A stretch of 64,000 nucleotides of DNA. Source: Ulota crispa (Eukaryota > Streptophyta > Bryopsida > Orthotrichales > Orthotrichaceae). Below, one piece after another: positions 35,589 through 44,949 of this stretch. Location of the stretch: contig OY987247.1 of assembly GCA_963920765.1 (NCBI GenBank), positions 13,240,471-13,304,470 on the forward strand, read 5' to 3'. The notes under the pieces are model-generated. The model worked only from the letters and a program-made list of their open reading frames with translations, was not told the DNA's origin and did not search any database. Position 1 is the first letter of the stretch. Every line of letters starts with the position of its first letter. Position numbers and translations under genes: made by a program.

Positions 35589-35928
35589 AAGGTAGGAGGC
35601 TCTAATTTGGTGCAAGCTCTAAAGCTTGAGCTCTAAAGTGGTATACATCATCAAATTTATTCCAGCTGTACATGTTTTTCATAGCCCTTCAAGAGTGTAC
35701 AGACAATGTACATTTGAGGAGGTGCACCATTTTAGAGCCTATGACCTTTCCACTTCAAAAGTTCATAAGTAATTCCACAAAGCTCTAAAAAAATATGAAA
35801 CAACTTTGGTTAGATGTCAATTCCTCTTTTCTTTCAAGAAAAATTTACCAAAAAGTATTTCAAGAAGTTTTACATCACCAATATTCAATTTCAGCCCTTA
35901 CATGCTCCATTCATGAGCCTCCTACCTT
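35589..35928. mobile_element. 340-bp MITE, AAGGTAGGAGGCTC termini
   Basis: Ends AAGGTAGGAGGCTC (35,589) and GAGCCTCCTACCTT (35,928) form a 14-bp perfect inverted repeat. The element sits between inverted flanks: 'ttttgacaaatgtggaaaac' before and 'gttttccacatatgtcaaaa' after, plus a short 'tggagtgtatc'/'gatacactcca' hairpin at 35,929-35,972. It therefore seems to have landed in the middle of an older hairpin. Confidence 0.87.
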
Positions 35929-35972
35929 ATGGAGTGTATCAAGACATGTGGAATGTCAAGATACACTCCATT

Positions 35973-38254
35973 TATAGAGTAGTTTTCCACATATGTCAAA
36001 ATTCACATTTATATATTAAAATGCTACCCAACCCCTTGCACTATGAGGGCCACTTCACACTTTGGCCAAACATCAAGCACAATTGATTTCTACCAATTAG
36101 ATTGCAATAAACCAAGATTTTGGCCTCTCAACCCTTTCATTCTTGAGGCCAAAATCCAAAATCCGTTGCCTCCAAACTACCTACATGGCATCACTTTTTG
36201 AGCCAAATCGACTGCTTCTCGAAAGAACTTCGAGTTGAGCAAAAAAAGAAATCTAAACTATGGTTAACAAGTGGTTTCTTTTTCAATGAAAGAAGTAAAG
36301 AAGTGACAAGATCTTTGCCAATAAATTGGAAGGTCTAATAAATATCATGAATTTGAATTTTGGGCCTGGCCTTTGGAGGCTTTACTCTATGGCTTTTCAA
36401 GTCATAAGTCAATGGAAATTCATTGCCAAGGGTTTTGCTTTTGAACTTGGTCTTTGGAAACTTCACACTAAAGTTGGCAAAATATTCCATTAACAAATTT
36501 TTATTACATATTTTTAGCCCATTTCTTTGGCCTCTTAACTAATTTTGGTCGCTCAGTTTCATTGCTTCTCAACTTGGTCAGCCATGATGTGAAGTAGCCC
36601 TTAAAGATTAACACCAAGTTTCTTTGGTGCTATGCTTTAAAAATTACATTGTATAGTGCATTTGGGTTGCCCCATACTAATTTCTTGACATTTTACACTA
36701 TATAAATACTTATGGTTATTACAACAAATTTTCTCAAAAATTATTGCAATTTTTTTTCTTAGTATTAAGAATTCACATGGTTAACAATCTTGATGTTGTT
36801 AGTTTATTTTATCCCAGCCTCCTTTTTATTATGAAGTGATTATTGTTTAGAGAGTCGCACGCGCCTCCAAGTGGCCACACTATGAGTGATGAAGTAACTT
36901 TCTAGGATAAGGCAACCTAATGTGTAGGCAACTTTAATGCACTATAGATTCCTTTTGAGAAAAGGTGTGATGTGAAAGCAAATCTCTGCATTGGTACAAG
37001 TGGTTTCAGCCTTTGCATGTTTGCTTTTTAAAACATGTATAGCACCTTCAAATCTCGGGGGGGGGGGGGGGGGTCAGTGTGTAAAAAAATAAGGGGATAG
37101 GTGCAAACACCAAGTATTTTTTAGGGGGGTGTTAGTTTTTTTATTTTATTTTTAAAAACCCTATCATTATGTAATTTTCTACTTTATGTTATTAAAGAAG
37201 GAGCTTGCATTTCTTATAATTCTAAATTGATATGAATAAATGATATGGTAAATTAGATAAAACAAAGAATTCTACTACAATCTTTTTTAGACATTAAACT
37301 TCTTTCAAACTGTTTTTTCCCCTACTAATGACTATATTCAAGTTTCAACTATACCTTAACAAAAAAGTGTATGCCATAAAAATTGTCAACAACACTTGTT
37401 TACTAGGAAGATATCATATTATTGAATGCTATGTAAATTGAACTTTAGGTTTAGGTCCTTTTTACATGATTAATATGAATGATATAGAGATCATTTTTTG
37501 ATATTAACTTTACTTTAACCTACATTGTTTGATTCAATGTACTATACATGTCTTTACAATATTCAAAATAGCATGCTTCACTAAATTGTGGTGCACAATA
37601 AGAATTTGTCAAATATAATTTATATTATGCAAACTCTTTGATTGGCAAAAGCATGCGGTACATCTGTTTGCTTCAAGGTGTTGTACATGTCTTCAGCGTT
37701 TGCCAAATAATATGTAAAAAATAATTTTTGAATAGTAGTCAAAAAATGGAGACAGTGGAAAATACAGACTGAGCAATTCTCAAATCCCAAGTTGGACCTT
37801 GAACCTTGCACAACAAACAACAAAGGGCTCGAAGCAAGAACTGCCAATCTCCAAAATTAAATGACAACCACCTAAAGCCATCCAACGTCTTTTGTAGAAA
37901 TTAGTAAAGTCTATAAAATTGTTGAACACTTTGAATATGCCACTCACAAGGCAACAAGATTTACAACTTTTAGCCAAAAAAAGGAATAAAAAGGGGGGTG
38001 ATCTAGGTCTAATTTTTTTCTAATTGGACTTATTTTTCTATATCCTATAGTAGTTTGAAGACATCGCATGATATTTTTGTACCCTATAGTATAAAAAACC
38101 AATTTATAATTTTTATTTCAAATATTTTTTAGGCTCCCTATCATTTGTTCGCTCGTAGTTTCTACTGCTACCTCTCATTGCACCCCTCAAGCTTCAAATA
38201 AACATTGTCGCCCTTTGTTTTTTCACTTACAGGTCATGTCATGTTATGCTTTGA
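35973..38254. other. Spacer with one dispersed repeat and a G17 tract
   Basis: 36,668-36,945 is related to 5,512-5,790. A run of 17 G lies at 37,057-37,073. A small inverted repeat 'gattttggcctctcaa' / 'ttgaggccaaaatc' is at about 36,116-36,162. No gene is supported. Confidence 0.5.
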
Positions 38255-38500
38255 AATTGAGGTCAATTGGGCTTTTTTGATCTTGCTTTTTTTATATCTC
38301 ATTCTTGCCCCCAATCCCAATCAAGCATACCAAAACTCAAGCTCAAAAAACTAAAATCCAAATTTTGACAAATTGCTTAGTGTCACAAATCAAGATTTTA
38401 CATGATTTTACAAGAAAATTGATTGAAAAACATTGATGATGAATTTTGGAGATTTGATTGCATTGATGTGTATGCGCATCTTCCATGCTGAAAAAAAACC
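38255..38500. repeat. Diverged copy of the 2.7-3.6 kb foldback arm
   Basis: It shares 'cccaatcaagcatacca', 'attgattgaaaaacattg', 'gatgatgaattttgg' and 'gatttgattgcat' with the foldback arm at 2,755-3,165 and with 3,640-3,990, in the same order. Confidence 0.65.
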
Positions 38501-38712
38501 CTTAAGTAAAACAGAATTGATCTTCATAACCTTAAATCTGGCATTTTTCTTTTTAATAAGAGGGAGTATTGTTTTGATTGAATGTGCCAGGCTGATAATA
38601 AAGAAGTGGTTAAAGTTCATTCTGGAATCTAAAACTAACCCTTTAGAAAGCTTTATTTGAGAAAAGCAATGTCATTACTAACTGAGAGACTGAGATCTGA
38701 GATACTGCCACT

Positions 38713-39023
38713 AAGGTAAGAGGCTCGTAAACCGACCATCTAAGAGCTGAAACTGAATTTTGGGGAGGTGGAACTTCTTAATATATTTTTCAGTAAATTT
38801 TTAGGAATTGGCATCTAATTTAAGTTATTTTGTATTTTTTAGAGCAATGTGGACTTAAATATAACATTTTGAAGTGAAAAGATCATAGAGCTCTAAAATG
38901 GATCACCTCCTCAAATGTACACCCACTGTACATTTCTGAAAGGTTATGAATAAGACATGTATTTGTGGAGTTCATCTGGGGAGGTGAGCGGAATTAGTGC
39001 CCTAACGGAGTTCGAGCCTCTTA
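38713..39023. mobile_element. AAGGTAG-family MITE, right end damaged
   Basis: The left end AAGGTAAGAGGCTCG (38,713) pairs with a right end CGAGCCTCTTA (39,023) from which the terminal ACCTT has been lost. Internal 'ggatcacctcctcaaatgta' and 'tgtacatttc' match 29,400 and 35,700 in inverted orientation. Confidence 0.7.
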
Positions 39024-39464
39024 GTGGATCCCTCCTCCTCCCCCCAGTATGCTGCTGATAAAATAAACAATTAATTTCAAAGTTATAGACTTAATGACTT
39101 GTGTATTTTGAAAGTAATTTCAAGGGTTGTTTTAAGTACTGAGAGGAATATCAATTCCAACACTTGACACATAATGACCTCGTTTAGTTAAAATTTGTTT
39201 CATGGCTTGCTCCAAGAAGGTGAAACAAACGTTGCTATTGCGAGTTCTCAAATTGTTGCTTCAAACGTAAGTTGCTTTACTAGCAAAATTTAGTAGTGGG
39301 TTGGAGACATGAGGTTTATTCTCCAGATGGTGGACTCTGGTCGATTCAGTTTTCATTCGTTTCTAGGCGAGAATCTAATCAAATTACTCCTGGATTTTGA
39401 TGCACCAGGTGGGCAGACCGGCATGGACCTGCTCTTGAAGGCGACTGTCGCGTTATTCGTTAAA

Positions 39465-40375
39465 TTGGGAAAAACGGAGGTACCATTTTGTACTTCACCT
39501 TAATCCTTGAAGGGCCCTTGGACTCTAGAGATACGGTATCAAATATGGTTGCAACCAATATTCAGAAATTTGAACTAATTGGAAATTAAGTGTTGCAACC
39601 ATACATATTAAAGGGTTGTATAATGGTGGGTGCATAATTTATTTGGAAAGCCCTCAGAGCAGCTCAAATACGGCTATACATACAGCCACAGATGGCCGAT
39701 AGGCCGTTCAGGAGCTAAACCAAGTATCAATTTTAGTTTGAGCCACTAAGATTTTTTCCCTCTCAAATTCCTCCTCTCAGGTAAAGGCATGTGTACCAAA
39801 AAAATGCTGTGAGCTCGATTTTAGGTGGCCACTTGAAACCTTTAGAAGTCCCAAAATGTACTCTTTTTCTCAATTTAACAAATAACGATTGACAGCAGTT
39901 AGCACCGTGAACAAGACCTACGTCTCCGAGTTTGTGGCTATCCAAAGTGGATGCATGGGATGGCAACCTGTTTGCCATGGCCAACAGCTCGGCCGGAGGC
40001 ATGTTCAAGTCAATCAAAAAGTGGAAAATCAAACTGGCGCACTACCATGGCACTCAGAACGCCGACATAATTAGCCGACCTGTACACCAAAAACGCCATA
40101 TTCTTTTGAAATTGGAAAAACACGGTTCCCAAATTGAACTTCATCTTAAACCCAAAAAATTACCTAAACCAGATTCAAAGGTATCAAATTTAGTTTGAGC
40201 TGCTAAGATTTTTTCTCTTGCAAATTCCTCCTCTCACGTGAGGACATGTGTACCAAAAAATCGTTACTTAAACCTAGAGCTGGGTTTAAGATGATCACTT
40301 TAAACCTTCAACCTTCAGAAGTCCCAAATTTGAACATAGTTCCCAAATTAACTAATATGACGTTCAAAAAGGTTG
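39465..40375 (+). repeat. Repeat segments flanking the GST relic exons
   Basis: 39,465-39,870 and 40,107-40,375 contain a shared sequence: 'aaattgg(g)aaaaac' and 'aacttcatcttaa' or 'tacttcaccttaa', followed by 'ttagtttgag', 'attcctcctctca' and 'catgtgtaccaaaaaa'. Each copy follows an exon-like segment. They behave like introns built from, or invaded by, the same sequence, or like tandemly duplicated introns. Confidence 0.6.
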
Positions 40376-40745
40376 CCTCCATGAAGGCCGTCCTGCAGGA
40401 CGTGGACGACACGGCCACCGTGGAGGCCAACCAGAAGCAGCTGGTAGCCCTGCTGGACGAAGCCCAGATGCGGCTGGGCAAGTTCAAGTTCCTGGCTGTG
40501 GATCAGTATTCCGTTGCTGATACCATCTTCACCCCAGTCCTGTACCGCCTGGCTCTTTGCAGAGAAGAAGAATGAGGAGGATCTGCACTCCCGGACATAG
40601 GTCAGGCAATACTACCAATTGCTGAAGCAGCGTCCTAGTTACCACAAAATGTTTGGGTTTTCCGACAGTGGCTTGGCCTCAGCTGCCTTGGTCTTGCCTG
40701 CTTTGCCGTTTCAGATCAGGACGTCCACAACCTGTAGACAAAACC
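39898..40745 (+). pseudogene. TCHQD-class glutathione transferase relic
   Basis: Two exon-like blocks encode parts of the C-terminal helical domain of a plant TCHQD-type GST. Block 1 (about 39,898-40,070) reads STVNKTYVSEFV, then after a frame change WLSKVDAWDGNLFAMANSSA and KWKIKLAHYHG. Block 2 (about 40,375-40,740) reads KQLVALLDEAQMRLGKFKFL, SVADTIFTPVLYRLAL, then after another frame change KKNEEDLHSRT, a stop, VRQYYQLLKQRPSYHKMFG. At least two frameshifts and one in-frame stop make it non-functional. Intron-like sequence separates the blocks, so it derives from genomic DNA and not from mRNA. The thioredoxin-fold N-terminal half with the catalytic residue was not found upstream. Block 2 is conspicuously GC-rich against the AT-rich surroundings, so decay is not ancient. 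Confidence 0.8.
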
Positions 40746-42477
40746 GTAAGCATTCTCATTGGTCCATCCCAAGGTTTTGTCCAATATGGCATGCACACTA
40801 GAGGGATGTTTAGTGGAGGATGAGTTCATGTCATCACCTTTTCCCTCTAAAATTGAAGAGGAGCTCACTTGTGATGGCCAAGATTTGAGGTCACCTTGGG
40901 AGGCGGGGTCAAATCTTGTCCTTTGGACAAAACACTCCCTCTCACTCCATGTGAGATAAAGACAAAATCAAGTTAACTAAGAATAGAAAGAACAAAAGTG
41001 ATCCTCCACCGGACGTCCAGTGCCCGGTGTGAATGCATCCACCGGACGGACAAAACCATGATGACATGGCAATTTCCCTCCATAACCCACTAGATGAAAC
41101 ACTCGAGAGGCTTTTGTCATGTGGCGTCGGACGTCTTGGTCTAAACTAGACCTTAGTCAAGGTTTTCTTCTTCAATCTCCTAGGGAGGTTTTGATTGCTT
41201 GCTTGTTGCGGTGAGACTCAAAGTGTTACAGTGGTGCTTGGTTAACGTTCGTCAACCTTTGTAACAAGAACAATTGGATAGGATCATAGTCCCACTCCCC
41301 TTTTGTTCAAAATGTGAATTATGAGTTAAGGTCAAGTGCTTGTTTACAATCAATGCTTGTTTTTTGTCAAAGTCCATTTTGACTCATCAACTAAAAAGGC
41401 ATCTGGATAGCGAATTGGAAACACAAGTGGGAAGGCACTTTCAAAGTTCCAATTACTAAAACTAAGGAAAGTGATGCAAATGGAGTGCTTGTTTATGATC
41501 AATGTTTGCATATGGTTAACATTTTTTTTTGTAGCCCAAAGTGTTTGACCTTATCCAGACACCATTGTATTTAATATTTTTTTGGTTTAGAGCAATGTTG
41601 AGCTTTTTCACTGTGATTGCAATGTGGATTGCAATGTGGTATATAGATAATCTTTACTCTTTGCGTATAATTGTTACTTACAGTTGCTTTCTCAAAGAGG
41701 ATTTGTGCCCAAGCAAGACGTGTTAAGAGAATTGAAGCACTTTTTGTGTTTGTGGATTTCTTCTTAAATTGCTAACTAGATTCAAGGCGTTTTATTAGGT
41801 CCAGAATGAGGACACAAAAATGGCCTCTCAACCCATTTTGCGGCTCATCCAAAAAAATCAGTACTTTGTCAAAATCCATTGATGGTGTTTTCATATGCCA
41901 TGAGATTCTTTTCACAAATACTACGTTTCTTGTAGTTTTTAAGTCCATGGGAAAATATATTTGTCTTGAGCCCAAGTTCATACAATCTACGATACCAACA
42001 TATGTCTCCATGATACAGTGTCCAAGTTTTGATGTAAACATGTCATATGCTTGTTGTTTGATCAAGTAAAGATGTATGAACAATGTTTTTTTTAAGCATT
42101 CATTGGTCTTAAGAATATTTATTAAAAGAAGTCATCTTTGCATAAAACAACCATGACATCCCTAATCTATGAAATATCTCAAAATACCTCTAGCAATCAT
42201 ATGTACTTTTTGAATTGACTCATGAAACAAATGCTTTTGAATTGCTTGTTATGTCCATAACAAAAAAATCTTAGAAATCCTGTTGCTAGAATGTTAGACA
42301 GATTGCATTTACGTTGCTCAAGGATAGCCTTCTTATCTCAATTTCCACAATGTGAAATTCATTTTTATGTATTTAAAACTTGGTTTTCATCTCATTTTAA
42401 TATTGTTTTAAATTGGATTTGTATATTTATGCAGCTTTGCATAGTAATTTTGCTCTATTTTATTGTACACAAGTTCT
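40746..42477. other. Intergenic, nothing identified
   Basis: Gene-free spacer. A 103-codon minus-strand frame (41,772-42,083) is the longest but matches no family I recognise. Confidence 0.45.
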
Positions 42478-42707
42478 AAGATAGGAGGCTTGAATTTAGT
42501 TTGGGTTTGATTGCATTCACAGTCTATCCTAGACTGACATGGTCCTTCAAATATCTATTGCTATTATTGATGAGTTAGGTGGGCTTAGCATATTGCTAAG
42601 CCCACCTAAATTATCAATAAAAATGATAAATATATGAAAGAACATGTTAATCATTCCTAAACTGTGAACACAATTAGAACCTGAACTGAATTCAAGTTTC
42701 CTACCTT
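42478..42707. mobile_element. 230-bp hairpin MITE, AAGGTAG family
   Basis: Ends AAGATAGGAGGCTTGAATT (42,478) and AATTCAAGTTTCCTACCTT (42,707). Nearly the whole element is palindromic, with the centre at 'ggtgggcttagca'/'tgctaagcccacc' near 42,592. It is short enough to resemble a miRNA-like hairpin if transcribed. Confidence 0.85.
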
Positions 42708-43261
42708 AGTACACGTATGCAGCAAAGAACTTTTATTTTAGATGCTTGATGATGGTAAGGGCATTTTGATAACTTCAAAATTAGGGGTATTTTTTGGTCA
42801 CTACAATGAATAAAACCATGATATTTTGACGATATAAAAAGTAACATCATATAATAAGAACAACACCAAATGTACTGTACTTGCTTTTGACATCTTATTG
42901 TCAATTTTCAAAATTATATATTGCAACAATAATCATTGTGGTTCATATAGTTTCTGTTGATTGTTTTTCAATGTTGACTGAGTAGTTTTACATCATACAG
43001 TACGATAGAATAATGGACTCATTAGAAATATATTTTACTGAACCTAATTCTGTGTTTTTTTTAAACTGCTAAATTTAGCATCACATGCAAATTTTAACAT
43101 TACAAAAGTCTTCTTGATCAACAGAATTTCAATATTTTCTAATAGTTATTCCTAATAATTCCAAGTGGATCTATACTACATTCAACACATGTCATACGCA
43201 AAACTATATTGTGTATCAATTTGCATTTGGACTCATTTTTTGGAGCCAAGAAAGGATACAA

Positions 43262-43617
43262 TTAACCCCTAAACGTCTAGGAGGACAAAAAACGTCCTCC
43301 GGCTCTGAAAAAGTATTTTGTGGTTTTAAAAAAAAGTCGTTTTTCATCTGATTTTTATTCAAAAGTGACCATAAACACGTCCATCATGGAAGACAAAAAA
43401 TTATCTCTTGAGATCCATTCATTTTTTAGTAACCCAAATTGTGATAAGATTCAAAAACATGGTGTTAGCTCTCAAGTTGCCCTTCTTGCAATTTTCAAGA
43501 GGGGCACCATGCGGCTTGCACTATTTGAAGCAATACTACTGGTGCCCATGTGTAAAACATTGTAGACTGCTACACGCAATGGAAGCCACAATTATCCATT
43601 TGTCCTTTAAAGGTTAA
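43262..43617. mobile_element. 356-bp TTAA-flanked element
   Basis: It starts TTAACCCCTAAACGTC (43,262) and ends CTTTAAAGGTTAA (43,617). It is an inverted relative of 33,153-33,513 (shared 'gatgaaaaacgac'/'gtcgtttttcatc', 'ccatcatgga', 'tgcccatgtg'). Short open frames inside are by-products of the repeat. Confidence 0.82.
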
Positions 43618-43625
43618 GGTGTTCA

Positions 43626-43774
43626 TCATTCACTTTAAACCCAAAGTGGAGGAGTGAACACTACGTACACAAGCAAATCTTGCCAAATTTAACCAAAAAA
43701 TATTTCAAGAAGTTTCACCTCCCAAAATTTGATTTTAGCCCTTAAACGGTCCATTCATGAGCTTCCTACTTTAC
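43626..43774. repeat. Right part of an AAGGTAG-family MITE
   Basis: 'tatttcaagaagttt', 'tttagcccttaaacggtcca' and GAGCTTCCTACTTTA correspond to the right half of the elements at 29,297 and 35,589. No left end was found next to it; it directly follows a TTAA element. Confidence 0.65.
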
Positions 43775-44949
43775 GTACATAAAATGAATCCTCACATAAC
43801 TTCAAATGAAGAAATGACTGAAAAGCAGCATTTTAGGGATTGACCAACTCTTTAGTTGCAGTTACATGAATGAGTGAAAAACAAGGACTGTATTGCAAAA
43901 ACAAATAGAAAGTGAAAATGTTAGGGTGATTGCAAGAATGACATGTACTACATTGTGTCCCTCTCACCTATTGCGGCTTATTTTTTGCTTGTAACTTTTG
44001 CAAAAGAAGTCATATTGATTTGTCCTTTTAGGGTAACGTGAACATGCAAGTTATTGACATTCAGTGATTTTTTGGTATTTTTTAAAATTATTTTGCTATT
44101 TTTAAGCAGCCTAGCCGTTTTGGGGGTTTTTAGTACTATTTTGGGTCCAAAAAAGCTTTTCTAGGATTATAAATTAGGGACGTTGTATATGAAGCATGCT
44201 TACATGCATTTATAGAAGGGTTTTGCAAAATTATAAATTCCATGGCATGTACATTGTCTCAAAGTGGGCATCCTATCTCCCTTCATTGGCAAAATACAAA
44301 AAAATTCCTCAACAAAGCAATTGTACCATGTGAATGTATTTAGTGGGTTTTTAAATGGCTTATTTTTGTTTTATTTTATTGAATTATTTGAAGAAATTGA
44401 CTTTTTATTGGTAATTTCTATCCCTCTATTTTTGTGCATGACTTTAGAATAAAATTCTGCTAGATCTAAATTTTCACGAGTATGCTATTTTAAGTGCTTT
44501 ACAAATTTTCTATATTTTATTTTATTTAAAACAAAATTATTTCAAAAGCTCATAGTACTACATAGTACTAGTAATCTTATGGGTGTTTGAGACAAAACTG
44601 GCAGGTCATTCTTGCAACTACCTGTTAGCCCTTGCATATTAGCAAATCCAACCAAAAATTCAGAGATCCAGAATTTGGTTGGGCACAAAAAAATTCAATC
44701 AAAAGACTTCAAACTACCAATGGTTGCAAGTTGCAACTTGTTTCAAAGCTTCCAAAAAAGTATTTACATCAATCATATTATAAACTCCACCACTCATTCT
44801 TGCTAAAGAGTGGAATACAAATCAATATAGAAAAGAAGGAAATCAACCAGATTTGGAATAGTGTTTCTGAGTCCCATTACTGGTAGTTGAATCATAGGAT
44901 TCCATCAATTCTTAAGATGTGACCTCCGCCATCATCTCTTTTCGATTTT
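43775..44949. other. Spacer downstream of the tRNA phosphotransferase gene
   Basis: AT-rich sequence that includes the probable 3' UTR of the minus-strand gene (just below 44,950). No other feature is supported. Confidence 0.5.

Noticed and set aside
38713..39023. Assignment of the AAGGTAG family to CACTA because of a CACTAAGG flank
   Set aside because: CACT precedes the element at 38,713 and 61,204 but not at 29,297, 35,589 or 42,478, so it is flank and not terminus.
41772..42083. 103-codon minus-strand open frame
   Set aside because: No recognisable motif, no splice partners, and an opposing open frame on the other strand; kept as spacer.
43320..43617. Overlapping open frames of 81 and 69 codons
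   Set aside because: They lie within a TTAA-flanked non-coding element that has copies at 33,153 and 53,416 in which the frames are not kept.
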